Positions 1 through 8,207 of a stretch of DNA of 64,000 bases are shown here, in pieces. The notes below the pieces were generated by a model. The model saw nothing but the letters and a program-made list of their open reading frames with translations, made no database searches and had not been told where the DNA came from. Made by a program: the position numbers and the translations under genes. How positions within the stretch are numbered: the stretch's first letter is position 1; each line of letters begins with the position of its first letter. The DNA lies in NCBI RefSeq assembly GCF_001575205.1, contig NZ_LSRE01000013.1, positions 183,828 to 247,827 on the forward strand, read 5' to 3'. The DNA comes from Tsukamurella pseudospumae. Its GTDB lineage: Bacteria > Actinomycetota > Actinomycetes > Mycobacteriales > Mycobacteriaceae.

Positions 1-348
1 TGGTTCGGCTTCCCGAGCGCGCCACTGTCCGCGATCGACGAGGACCTGCTCCTGGTGCCGCTGCCGGGGCACACTCCGGGCCACGCCGGGGTCGCGGTCC
101 CGACCGGCGACGGCTGGCTCCTCCACTGCGGCGACGCCTTCTACCACCGTGCGGCGGTCTTCGGCGGGCACGTGCCCGCCACACTCCGGCTCGGCCAGTT
201 CGTCACCGCGACACGACGCCGCGAGGCCCGGGCCACACGGGACCGGCTCGCGGAGGCCTTCTCCGACGGTGCCTCGAACGTGACCCTGGTGTGCGCGCAC
301 GATCCGGTGATGTACGCGGATGCGGCGCGGGGCAGTATCGGGGGGTGA
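1..348 (+). CDS. MBL-fold metallo-hydrolase, C-terminal part
   Basis: The frame is open from the first base, so the gene starts left of the window and only the last 115 codons are present. They carry GHTPGH at residues 23-28, which is the third metal-binding segment of metallo-beta-lactamase-fold hydrolases. HCGD follows near residue 42 (bridging Asp) and CAHDP near the end (last His). The substrate cannot be told from this part. The stop overlaps the GTG of the following TetR gene by four bases (GTGA), so the two are probably co-translated. Confident as a family call, with no specific function. Confidence 0.8.
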   Translation, partial: WFGFPSAPLSAIDEDLLLVPLPGHTPGHAGVAVPTGDGWLLHCGDAFYHRAAVFGGHVPATLRLGQFVTATRRREARATRDRLAEAFSDGASNVTLVCAHDPVMYADAARGSIGG

Positions 349-953
349 ACACGAGCAGGCCGGCCACCCAGTGGGGCGATCGCGATCAGCGCCGGATCGA
401 CATCCTCCGCGCCGGGGAGCGACTGTTGCGCGAGGGCGGCTACTCCGCTCTACGGATGCGCGATGTCGCCGACGGCGCCGGCATCTCGCTCGGCACCGTC
501 TACACCTACTTCGCGAACAAGGAGAACCTGTTCATCGGCGTCTTCGCCGAGCAGGTGGTCGGTCTCACCGAGCGGCTACGTCCCCAGATCGAGGGCGCGA
601 CCGACTTCACGGCGGTGTTCACCGCGGCCGCCACCGAGTACCGCGAGCAGTACCTGGACTTCGGGCGCCAGTTCGACGCGCTGGGCCTCGAGCACGCTCC
701 CGGCACGCTGCAGCCCGCGGTCGAGCAGCACCTCCGGGACGCGACGGGCGGGCTGGTCGCCGTGCTCGGCGCCGCCCTCGTCGACCTCGGTTACGAGGGC
801 GATCCGCGTCCCGCCATGGCCTTGCTCTGGTCCACGGTGACCGGCCTCGCGAACCACTACACCACCGCCCGGCAGGACTTCCTCGGCGTGCCGTGGGATG
901 CCGAGATCGCGTTCGCCGCCGAACGGTTGGGCCGCAGCCTCGGCGTGCTGTGA
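345..953 (+). CDS. TetR-family transcriptional regulator
   Basis: About 202 residues. The N-terminal helix-turn-helix lies at roughly residues 36-62 and includes VADGAGISLGTVYTYF, the TetR recognition-helix signature, followed by an all-helical ligand-binding domain. I place the start at GTG 345, which overlaps the stop of the MBL hydrolase in a GTGA. An upstream in-frame ATG at 291 would lie deep inside that gene and adds only low-complexity residues. Tight coupling suggests that it regulates the hydrolase gene or its upstream neighbours. The ligand is unknown. Confidence 0.85.
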   Translation: MNTSRPATQWGDRDQRRIDILRAGERLLREGGYSALRMRDVADGAGISLGTVYTYFANKENLFIGVFAEQVVGLTERLRPQIEGATDFTAVFTAAATEYREQYLDFGRQFDALGLEHAPGTLQPAVEQHLRDATGGLVAVLGAALVDLGYEGDPRPAMALLWSTVTGLANHYTTARQDFLGVPWDAEIAFAAERLGRSLGVL

Positions 954-971
954 CGCGCCCGCGGGGGCGCG
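954..971 (+). terminator. hairpin after the tetR stop
   Basis: The arms CGCGCCC (954-960) and GGGCGCG (965-971) can form a GC-only stem with a four-base loop directly after the stop codon. No T-run follows, so this is a terminator candidate of the T-poor type often proposed in high-GC actinobacteria, not a classical one. Confidence 0.4.
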
Positions 972-1024
972 CGACGGACCGGCTCGGGTCGGCGTCCCGG
1001 AACCGCCGCCGGTAGGGTGTCCGC

Positions 1025-1582
1025 GTGCGGCGATTGCAAAGGCTCCTGTGGGTGACGGCGGTGCTCGTCGTCGCCGTGCTCGCGGCGGTCGGCGGCGTCG
1101 GATACCTGCTCTTCGGTGTCTCGCACGAGGATCCGCTCCGCAAGGTGGACGCGATCATCGTGCTGGGCGGTGAACACGACTCCCGCGAGTACTACGGGAT
1201 CCGCCTCGCTCAGGAGGGGTACGCCAAGAACGTCGTGCTCTCGAACCCGTACGCCGCGACCGACCGCACCATGCAGGACCTGTGCGACACCAGGATCGAC
1301 GACATCGCCGTCACGTGCGAGCGGCCCGCGCCCAGCACGACACGCGGCGAGGCGATGTTCACGCAACGCCTGTCCGAGCAGCACGGCTGGAAGTCGGTGA
1401 TCGTCATCAGCTGGGGCTACCACCTCACGCGGGCCCGGTACATCTTCGACCGGTGCTACAGCGGCGAGACGGTGCTGCGGGCGGTCCCGCGCTCCTACGA
1501 CTACGGCCCCGCCGACTGGGAACTCGTCTACCTCTACCAGTTCTTCGGCACCGCGAAGGCCGTCGTACAGGGCTCCTGCTGA
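1025..1582 (+). CDS. DUF218 (YdcF/SanA-like) membrane-anchored protein
   Basis: 185 residues. One N-terminal hydrophobic helix (about residues 8-30, rich in V, A and L) is followed by a DUF218 domain. VDAIIVLGG begins its Rossmann-like fold, STTRGEAMFT gives the conserved N/T-x-x-E segment, and VISWGYHLTRA the conserved His-Arg region. Family members are linked to envelope polysaccharide or vancomycin-barrier phenotypes, but their reaction is not settled. The GTG start at 1025 places the hydrophobic helix at the N terminus. It lies convergent to the TauE-like gene with a four-base gap. Confidence 0.75.
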   Translation: MRRLQRLLWVTAVLVVAVLAAVGGVGYLLFGVSHEDPLRKVDAIIVLGGEHDSREYYGIRLAQEGYAKNVVLSNPYAATDRTMQDLCDTRIDDIAVTCERPAPSTTRGEAMFTQRLSEQHGWKSVIVISWGYHLTRARYIFDRCYSGETVLRAVPRSYDYGPADWELVYLYQFFGTAKAVVQGSC

Positions 1583-1586
1583 GCGG

Positions 1587-2330
1587 TCAGAACCACACGC
1601 GCGCCAGCCACGCCGCGAGCCCCAGCCCGCAGATCGCGACCACCACGCGCAGGCGTCCCGCGTCGATCCGCGCCACGACGGGCGGGCCGCACCAGCCGCC
1701 CAGGAACCCGCCGATCGCCATCGCGATCGCCGCCGGCCAGTGCACCGGGCCGAACGCCGCGAAGCCGATGGCCGCCACCAGGTTCGCCAGCCCGAGGACG
1801 TAGGCCTTGAGCATCGCCGCGCGCCACAGCGGCTCGGACGTCGCGACCAGGGTGAGCGCCAGGATCATCACCCCGGCGCCCGCGCCGAAGTATCCGCCGT
1901 AGATCGCCACGAGGAACACCCCGACGGGGTAGTACCGCGCGAGCCGCGCGACCTCGGGGCGCTCGCGCAGTCGCGGCTGCAGGAGGATCGCCACCGCCGC
2001 GATGGCGATGAGCACCGGCACCACCGCCTCGAAGGTGCTCCCCGGAGCCAGTATCAGGAGCGCGGAGCCCACGACGCCGCCGGCCACCGCGAGCGCGGCG
2101 AGCAGCCGCATCTGCGGCTTGTTCTTCACCAGCTCGGACGCCGACGAGGCGATGGAGCCGCCGCCCACCGCCACCATCGCGACCGTGTTGGTGACATTGG
2201 CCGCCACCGGCGACAGGCCCATCGCGAGCAGCGCCGGGTACGAGACCAGCGAGGCCAGCCCGGTGATGTAGCCGATCAGCCCCGCGGCGAACCCGGCGGC
2301 CACCATCGCCGCGATCACCCACACCGTCAT
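1587..2330 (-). CDS. sulfite exporter TauE/SafE-family permease
   Basis: 247 residues with about eight hydrophobic segments. It has the repeated TauE/SafE signature: GLIGYITGLASLVSYPALLA near the N terminus and GGYFGAGAGVMILAL at mid-protein, each starting a half of the internal repeat. Members move sulfite, sulfoacetate or other organic anions across the inner membrane. The ATG at 2330 begins just before TM1. It follows the agmatine deiminase gene on the same strand after a 58-base gap, so it could be the last gene of that operon, though no functional link is evident. Confidence 0.8.
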   Translation of the reverse strand: MTVWVIAAMVAAGFAAGLIGYITGLASLVSYPALLAMGLSPVAANVTNTVAMVAVGGGSIASSASELVKNKPQMRLLAALAVAGGVVGSALLILAPGSTFEAVVPVLIAIAAVAILLQPRLRERPEVARLARYYPVGVFLVAIYGGYFGAGAGVMILALTLVATSEPLWRAAMLKAYVLGLANLVAAIGFAAFGPVHWPAAIAMAIGGFLGGWCGPPVVARIDAGRLRVVVAICGLGLAAWLARVWF

Positions 2331-2388
2331 CGCCCCGCCTCTCCGACGCGCATCAATCGCAGCGATTGTCGCGCGGCGCGGAGCGGAC

Positions 2389-3408
2389 TCAGACCGCGGG
2401 CTGCTGCTGGGTGATGCAGTGGATGCCGCCGCCACGCGCGAACAACGGCCGCGCATCGACGGTGAGGATCTCCCGACCGGGATACGCGGCCGCCAGCACC
2501 TCCACTGCCACAGCGTCGTTCGGGTCGTCGAAGGAGCACGCGACCACGGCGTCGTTGACCACGACGTGGTTGATGTAGCTGTAGTCGACGAAGCCCTCGT
2601 CGTCGCGGAGCACCGTCGGGGCGGGGACGGAGCGGACCTCCCAGGGCAGGCCCGCGGCGTCCGTCGACGCGGCGAAGACCTCCCGGATGACCCGGCACCG
2701 CTCGTGGTCCGGGTGCGCGGGATCGCGCTGGTCGTGCAGCAGAACGGTGCCCGCGGACGGGATGGTCGCGACGATGTCGACGTGGCCGCGGGTGCCGAAG
2801 GTGTCGGAGTCGCGGGCGAGCCCGTAGGGCAGCCACACCGCATGCGTCGCGCCGATCGTCCGGGCCAACTCGGCCTCCACGTCGGCCTTCGAGAGCCCCG
2901 GGTTCCGGCCCGGATCGAGCTGGACGGTGTCGGTGAGCAGGACGGTGCCGGCACCGTCGACGTTGATACCGCCGCCCTCGCCCACCAGGTCGGACCCGAT
3001 GTACTCGGCGCCGGCGAGCTCGGCGACGAATGCCCCGATCCGGCTGTCGCGGTCCCATCTCGCCCAGGACTGGCCACCCCAGCCGTTGAACACCCAGTCC
3101 ACGGCGCCCAGCCGCCCGGCCTCGTCGACGACGAAGGTGGGCCCGATGTCGCGCATCCAGGCGTCGTTGAGCGGCGCCTCCACGACGTCGACGGCGCCGG
3201 CCAGATGGCGCAGCGCGGCCTGCCGCTCGTCGGGATCGACCACCACGGTGACGGGCTGGAAGTCGACGATCGCGTTCGCCACCGCCGCCCACGTGGCGCG
3301 GGCGGACTCCTGCTCGGATGCCGTGTCGCCGAGCGAGTACCCGGCGGACGGGTAGGCCATCCAGGTGCGGGTCTGGGGCGCCGTCTCCGACGGCATGCGC
3401 CACGTCAC
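2389..3408 (-). CDS. aguA: agmatine deiminase
   Basis: 339 residues of the guanidino-group-modifying (PPADalpha-type) fold. It would hydrolyse agmatine to N-carbamoylputrescine and ammonia. Family landmarks are clear: LNDAWMRDIGPTF at about 80-92, EGGGINVDG at 144-152, GHVD with the catalytic His at 209, and GGGIHCITQQ with the nucleophilic Cys near 331. The GTG at 3408 overlaps the amidase stop in a GTGA; an ATG at 3396 is the alternative start. Pairing with the adjacent N-carbamoylputrescine amidase gives the complete two-step agmatine-to-putrescine route. The gene also contains back-to-back copies of the repeated octamer at 2941-2958. Confidence 0.92.
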   Translation of the reverse strand: MTWRMPSETAPQTRTWMAYPSAGYSLGDTASEQESARATWAAVANAIVDFQPVTVVVDPDERQAALRHLAGAVDVVEAPLNDAWMRDIGPTFVVDEAGRLGAVDWVFNGWGGQSWARWDRDSRIGAFVAELAGAEYIGSDLVGEGGGINVDGAGTVLLTDTVQLDPGRNPGLSKADVEAELARTIGATHAVWLPYGLARDSDTFGTRGHVDIVATIPSAGTVLLHDQRDPAHPDHERCRVIREVFAASTDAAGLPWEVRSVPAPTVLRDDEGFVDYSYINHVVVNDAVVACSFDDPNDAVAVEVLAAAYPGREILTVDARPLFARGGGIHCITQQQPAV

Positions 3409-4379
3409 TTCGCACCGCCCAGGAGACCGTGCGCCGACACCGGCTCCGTCAGCGGCCCGTAGGTGTCCGGCCGGCGGGTGGCGAGGAACGGGAAGAGCGT
3501 GAGCCAGTCGCGGCGCTGGTCCAGGTCCAGGTCCGCGACGAGCACGGCGGATGCGTCCCGCGGCGCCTCGACGAGGACGCGGCCGTACGGGTCCGAGATG
3601 AACGAGCTGCCGTAGAAGGTGATCGAGCCCTCGTTGCCCCAGCGGTTGGGCACCACCATGAAGGTGCCGCTCGAGATCCCGTTGCCCACGATCACCTGCC
3701 GCCACAGGGGCGCGGTGTCGAAGTCGGGGTGGTCGGGCTCGGAGCCGATCGCCGTCGGGTAGGCGATGATGTCGGCGCCGCCCAGCGAATAGGCCCGCGC
3801 GACCTCGGGGAACCACTCGTCCCAGCAGGTCGGCAGGCCGAACCGCGCGCCGCCCAGCTCCGACGGTGCGTGGACCGGATAGGGATCGGCGCTGTCCGGC
3901 CCGGGGCCGCGCAGGAAGTAGGTGTCCTCGTAGTAGCCGGCGGTCACCGGGATGTGCAGCTTGCGGGTCTTGGCGAGCAGTTCCCCGGACGGCGAGACCA
4001 TGATCGCGGTGTTGTAGCCCAACGGTTCCGCGTCGGGGTGCCGCTCGTACAGGGAGGCGTGCACGACCACGCCGTGCTTGCGCGCCGCGGCGGCCGCGAA
4101 GGTGAAGGTGGGCCCGGTCAGCAGGTCCTCGGCGAGCGCACTCGGCTGCGCGCCGCCCCGCTCGAACGCGGGGTAGCGCAGGAGCGTGATCTCCGACAGG
4201 AAGACCACCTGCGCCCCGGCGGCCGCCCCCTGCCCGATGGCGTCGGTGAGCTCGGCAGCGAGTCGCTCGGCATCGTCGTGCCAGCGGTGCTGGACCAGGC
4301 CCACCCGCAGCGGAGCGCGTTCCGGCCGATCGACGCGGGCGGGCGACACGGGGATTCCGGGCGCGAGGATGAGGTCCAT
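3405..4379 (-). CDS. aguB: N-carbamoylputrescine amidase (nitrilase superfamily)
   Basis: 324 residues. It would hydrolyse N-carbamoylputrescine to putrescine, CO2 and ammonia. The nitrilase catalytic triad is visible: Glu63 in FLSEITLLRYP, Lys140 in KTRKLHIP and Cys185 in LPTCWDEWFPE. The CWDEWFPE context is typical of the CPA branch. An AGGAG precedes the ATG at 4379; the longer frame upstream runs through the operator region and is unlikely to be used. It is the first gene of the aguB-aguA unit and is probably repressed by the divergent TetR protein through the dyads at 4395-4471. Confidence 0.9.
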   Translation of the reverse strand: MDLILAPGIPVSPARVDRPERAPLRVGLVQHRWHDDAERLAAELTDAIGQGAAAGAQVVFLSEITLLRYPAFERGGAQPSALAEDLLTGPTFTFAAAAARKHGVVVHASLYERHPDAEPLGYNTAIMVSPSGELLAKTRKLHIPVTAGYYEDTYFLRGPGPDSADPYPVHAPSELGGARFGLPTCWDEWFPEVARAYSLGGADIIAYPTAIGSEPDHPDFDTAPLWRQVIVGNGISSGTFMVVPNRWGNEGSITFYGSSFISDPYGRVLVEAPRDASAVLVADLDLDQRRDWLTLFPFLATRRPDTYGPLTEPVSAHGLLGGAK

Positions 4380-4394
4380 CTCGTCTCCTGAGGA

Positions 4395-4471
4395 TTTAAT
4401 CGATAGGCTTTCGATTAAAAGATAGCCCGGTGCGACCGCCGCCACAAGACCCAATCGACAACCTTTCGATT
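4395..4471. promoter_or_regulatory. paired operator dyads between aguB and tetR
   Basis: There are two inverted repeats of one design. Dyad 1 has arms TTTAATCGA (4395-4403) and TCGATTAAA (4411-4419). Dyad 2 has arms AATCGA (4453-4458) and TCGATT (4466-4471). Both have a seven-base spacer ending in CTT, and their centres lie about 55 bases apart, roughly five helical turns. They fill the gap between divergent genes and are the obvious target of the TetR product. Dyad 1 would block the aguB promoter and dyad 2 the tetR promoter. The arrangement is directly visible; the binding protein is inferred. Confidence 0.75.
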
Positions 4472-4499
4472 TTCAGCCCCGGCGGGTAGGTTCACGCAG

Positions 4500-5138
4500 G
4501 TGAGCAGACGCGCCGGACGCCCGACCACCCCGCAGCTCGACCGCGCCTCCATCGGTGCGGCGGCGCTGGAGCTGGTCGATCGGGACGGCAACTTCAGCCT
4601 CCCCGCACTCGCGCGGCGGCTCGGCGTCACGGTCTCCTCGATCTACCACCACGCGGACGGGCGCGCCGCCGTCGTCGGGCTGGTCCGCGACCTCGTGACC
4701 GCGGACATCGACGCCACCTGCTTCGACGCGCTGCCGTGGGACGAGGCCCTCGACACCTGGGCCCGCACCTACCGCGACGCCTTCGCCGCGCACCCGTCGG
4801 CGGTGCGGCTGCTCGCGACCGAGACCATCGGCGGCGACCAGAACCTGGCCATGTACACCGCCGCGGCGGCCGCGCTGCTCCGCGCCGGATTCCCCGTCGA
4901 TCGCGTCATGGGGATCATCGTCGGCGTGGAGAACTTCCTGCTCGGTGCGGCGCTCGACGTGTCCGCTCCCGACGAGCCGATCCACGTCGGGGACGAGCCG
5001 GGCGCCGAAGATCTGCGCCGGGCGCTGGCCGCGGCACCGTCGGGCCCGGAACGCTCGCTGCAGGCCTTCGACCTGGGGCTCGCGGCGATGATCGAGGGAC
5101 TGCGGGCGCTACTCGTCGCCGAGCAACAGCGCCAGTAG
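4500..5138 (+). CDS. TetR-family regulator, divergent to agmatine genes
   Basis: 212 residues starting at GTG 4500. The HTH at about residues 32-58 contains LARRLGVTVSSIYHHADG, a TetR-like recognition segment, and the C-terminal half is alpha-helical. The divergent position and two matching dyads in the 120-base gap make autoregulation plus repression of aguB-aguA the simplest model, with agmatine or a carbamoylated product as a possible inducer (inference). Its last 30 bases overlap the 3' end of the convergent PucR-like gene, so the two transcripts would be antisense there. Confidence 0.85.
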   Translation: MSRRAGRPTTPQLDRASIGAAALELVDRDGNFSLPALARRLGVTVSSIYHHADGRAAVVGLVRDLVTADIDATCFDALPWDEALDTWARTYRDAFAAHPSAVRLLATETIGGDQNLAMYTAAAAALLRAGFPVDRVMGIIVGVENFLLGAALDVSAPDEPIHVGDEPGAEDLRRALAAAPSGPERSLQAFDLGLAAMIEGLRALLVAEQQRQ

Positions 5139-6623
5139 GAGCTCGGCGCGCACCCGCGCCGACTTCAGGTCCACACCGAGCACCTCCTCGGCCCGCGCCA
5201 CCCGTGCCCGCGCGGTGTGCCGGTGCACGCCGAGGGCCGCGGCGGTCCCCTCCCACTGCCCGTGGTTCTCGAGGTACGCGCGGAGCGCCTGCGCCAGATC
5301 GCGGTCCTGCGCGCGCAGCGGCTCGAGCAGCGCGCGGTCGAGCGCGGTCAGCGCGCCCCGGGTACCGGGGTCTGTGAAGAGGGTGCGCCCGGCCAGCGCG
5401 GAGGCGTCGACGGTGCCCCCGCCGGGCCGGGCCGCGCGGGCGGCGAGCTCGGCCGCGCGCACCGCGTCGGCGACGGCGCCCGCGGCGTGCGGCGCTCCGA
5501 GACCCGACTGCAGCCGCGCCCGCTCGCCGGGCGCGAGGCCCGCGACCAGACCGTCCGCGAAGGTCCGCCCGTCGGCGCCGCCGAGCAGTGCGACGACGAC
5601 ACCGTGGGACGCCTCGGCGACGAACACCGGCCGGCCCGCGTCGTGCAACGCCGCCCGCACCGCGGCGACGACGGCCACGGCCTCGCCGCCGCGGACCACG
5701 AGCGCGCGTACTCCCCCCGGGTCGGCGGCCTCGTCGACCAGGCGGGCTGCCTCGTCGGAGTCCCCGCCCGCGGACAGCACCAGGCGCAGGGCCGCCGCGT
5801 TGATCCGCCACTGCGCGCGCAGCAGGCGCAGCGGACGCTCGAAGTCCAACGCCAGCAACGAGTTCGCGTGCCCGATGAGGACGTGATCGGTGGCCAGCGG
5901 CTCGTGCGGCAGCACGACGCCCAGGTGGCCGTGCTCGCGGTCGCCGACGCGGATCGGCTGGGTCACGATCGTCGCACGACCGACCGCATCCGCCGCCGTC
6001 ACCGGCCCGACCGCGGACGCCGCGCGGTGTGCCCGCGCCAGCTCCCCGACCTCGCGCGACACGGCCGGGTCGACGTCCACGGGGTGGGCCTGCACCACCC
6101 GGCCGCTCCGGTCCAGGAGCAGGGCCGTGCCGCCGCAGCCCACCGCCAGCTCGCGCAACGTGGCCGACGGTCCGCCCGCCACGGCGGCGCGGGTCATCCG
6201 CTGCTGGGCACGCCCCGCGGCCACCTGGGACCTGTTCGCGCGTCGCGCGATCTCGTCGATGACGGTGCGCGCGACGGCCACGAAAGGGGTCGGCAGTGGC
6301 ACGTCCACGAGGGCCAGGCCGTACTCGTCGGCTGCCGCGACCAGGGCCGACGGTGCGCTCTCCCGCGAGACGCCGACACCGAACCCCAGGGCCGAGACAC
6401 CGCGTTCGGTGAGCCGGCGCACGTACTCCCGACAGCCCTCGTCGCCGGGTGGGATGCCGATGCCCGTGGTCAGTAGCATCTCGCCGCCGGCCAACCAGGG
6501 CGTGGGATCCGACAGCTCGGTGGTGATGACGAAGGTGATGGGGACATCGGTCGCCGCGGCCCCGGCGCGGAGCCCGAGGCCCAGGTCCCGCTGCGCGAGC
6601 AGCCAGCGCACCGTGACGGCCAT
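5109..6623 (-). CDS. PucR-family transcriptional regulator
   Basis: About 504 residues. An N-terminal purine-catabolism-type domain (PucR, from MAVTVRWLL to about residue 120, with TTELSDPTPWLAGGEMLLTT) is followed by a GGDEF-like middle region. A C-terminal HTH_30 carries NHGQWEGTAAALGVHRHTAR. PucR proteins commonly activate neighbouring operons for purine, polyamine or amine breakdown. I chose ATG 6623 because PucR proteins usually begin immediately before this domain; 14 upstream residues in frame look non-coding. It is divergent from the aldehyde dehydrogenase/amine oxidase operon, which is the likely target. Confidence 0.85.
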   Translation of the reverse strand: MAVTVRWLLAQRDLGLGLRAGAAATDVPITFVITTELSDPTPWLAGGEMLLTTGIGIPPGDEGCREYVRRLTERGVSALGFGVGVSRESAPSALVAAADEYGLALVDVPLPTPFVAVARTVIDEIARRANRSQVAAGRAQQRMTRAAVAGGPSATLRELAVGCGGTALLLDRSGRVVQAHPVDVDPAVSREVGELARAHRAASAVGPVTAADAVGRATIVTQPIRVGDREHGHLGVVLPHEPLATDHVLIGHANSLLALDFERPLRLLRAQWRINAAALRLVLSAGGDSDEAARLVDEAADPGGVRALVVRGGEAVAVVAAVRAALHDAGRPVFVAEASHGVVVALLGGADGRTFADGLVAGLAPGERARLQSGLGAPHAAGAVADAVRAAELAARAARPGGGTVDASALAGRTLFTDPGTRGALTALDRALLEPLRAQDRDLAQALRAYLENHGQWEGTAAALGVHRHTARARVARAEEVLGVDLKSARVRAELLLALLLGDE

Positions 6624-6748
6624 GCCCACTCCATTCCGTCGAGATGATCCGATCGATTTCGCCATTCTGGCAGATGCCGCGAGAAGTGATCCAGCGCACA
6701 GTGAGAGGACCTCACCCGCCCTGTCGCCACCGACGAGAGAGAGCCGCG

Positions 6749-8176
6749 ATGACCGACCGCCTCCAGAACTACATCGACGGAGCCTTCGTCGACTCGACGT
6801 CCAGCGCCTCGATCGACATCGTCGATCCCGCGACCGAGAAGGTCGTCGCGGTCTCCCCCGTGTCCACCGACGCCGAGGTGGCGGCGGCGATCGCCGCCGC
6901 CGAGCGCGCCTTCCTCACCTGGGGCCGCACCACGCCCAGCGCGCGACAGGCCGCGCTGCTCGCTCTGGCCGACGCCATCGAGGAGCACGCGGACGAGATC
7001 GTCGCGGCACAGGTGCGCAACACCGGTCAGATCGCCGCCCTGGTGAAGTCGGAGGAGGTGCTCGTCTGCGCCGACCAGGTGCGGTTCTTCGCGGGCGCGG
7101 CCCGGATGCTCGAGGGCCGGTCCGCGGGCGAGTACATGGACGGCTACACCTCCTACGTGCGGCGCGAGCCGATCGGCGTCGTCGGCCAGGTGACGCCGTG
7201 GAACTACCCGTTCATGATGGCCATCTGGAAGATCGCCCCCGCCCTCGCCGCGGGCAACACCGTGGTGCTCAAGCCCTCGGACACGACGCCCGAGTCGACC
7301 CTGGTGCTGGCGCGGATCACCCAGGACGTCCTGCCCGACGGCGTGCTCAACGTGGTCCTCGGCGACGGAGCCGTCGGCGCCCGACTCGTCGGCGACCCCG
7401 CGCTCGGCCTGGTCGCGATCACCGGCTCGGTCCGCGCGGGCGTGGCCGTCGCGACCGCGGCGGCGTCGGACGTCAAGCGCGCGCACCTGGAGCTGGGAGG
7501 CAAGGCACCCGCCGTCGTCTTCGCCGACGCGGACCTCGCTCGCGCCGCCGAGGGCATCGCGCAGGCGGCCTTCTTCAACGGCGGCCAGGACTGCACCGCC
7601 GCGACGCGGGCGCTGGTCCACGAGTCGGTGCACGACGAATTCGTCGCCGCGCTCGCCGCGCAGGCGCAGTCCTTGCGGCCCGGCGCGCCCGACGATCCGG
7701 ACGCCTTCTACGGCGCCCTCAACAACGCTCGCCACTTCGGCGCCGTGCTCGACAAGCTCGCCGCCCTGCCCGCGCACGCCGCCGTCGCGACCGGCGGGAA
7801 GCGCGTCGGCGAGACGGGCTTCTACGTCGAGCCGACCGTGATCACCGGTGTGCACCAGGACGATCCGATCGTCCAGGAGGAGACCTTCGGCCCGATCATC
7901 ACGGTTCAGCCCTTCGCCACCGAGGACGAGGCCGTCGCCCTCGCCAACGGCGTCGATTACGGCCTGGCGTCCAGCGTCTGGACCACCGACCACGCCACCG
8001 CGAACCGGATGAGCATCCGGATCGACGCGGGCGCGGTGTGGATCAACTGCCACATCCCGCTCGTCGCCGAGATGCCGCACGGCGGATTCAAGCACTCCGG
8101 TTACGGCAAAGACCTCTCGGCGTACGGCCTGGAGGACTACACCCGTATCAAGCACGTCATGAGCAGCAACGACTAA
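6749..8176 (+). CDS. aminoaldehyde dehydrogenase (gamma-aminobutyraldehyde type)
   Basis: 475 residues, a full-length NAD(P)-dependent aldehyde dehydrogenase. Landmarks are TPWNYPFMMAIWK near 149-161, the general-base Glu248 in LELGGK and the nucleophile Cys282 in NGGQDCTAATR. The GQDC context and its place directly before a copper amine oxidase point to oxidation of 4-aminobutanal (or another amine-derived aldehyde) to the acid. The ATG at 6749 follows GAGAGAGCC; earlier in-frame codons come from the promoter region. It heads an operon running to gabT and probably gabD. Substrate assignment is by context. Confidence 0.85.
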   Translation: MTDRLQNYIDGAFVDSTSSASIDIVDPATEKVVAVSPVSTDAEVAAAIAAAERAFLTWGRTTPSARQAALLALADAIEEHADEIVAAQVRNTGQIAALVKSEEVLVCADQVRFFAGAARMLEGRSAGEYMDGYTSYVRREPIGVVGQVTPWNYPFMMAIWKIAPALAAGNTVVLKPSDTTPESTLVLARITQDVLPDGVLNVVLGDGAVGARLVGDPALGLVAITGSVRAGVAVATAAASDVKRAHLELGGKAPAVVFADADLARAAEGIAQAAFFNGGQDCTAATRALVHESVHDEFVAALAAQAQSLRPGAPDDPDAFYGALNNARHFGAVLDKLAALPAHAAVATGGKRVGETGFYVEPTVITGVHQDDPIVQEETFGPIITVQPFATEDEAVALANGVDYGLASSVWTTDHATANRMSIRIDAGAVWINCHIPLVAEMPHGGFKHSGYGKDLSAYGLEDYTRIKHVMSSND

Positions 8177-8207
8177 CCACCCGCACCGTCGGAAAGGCCC
8201 TCGCGCG

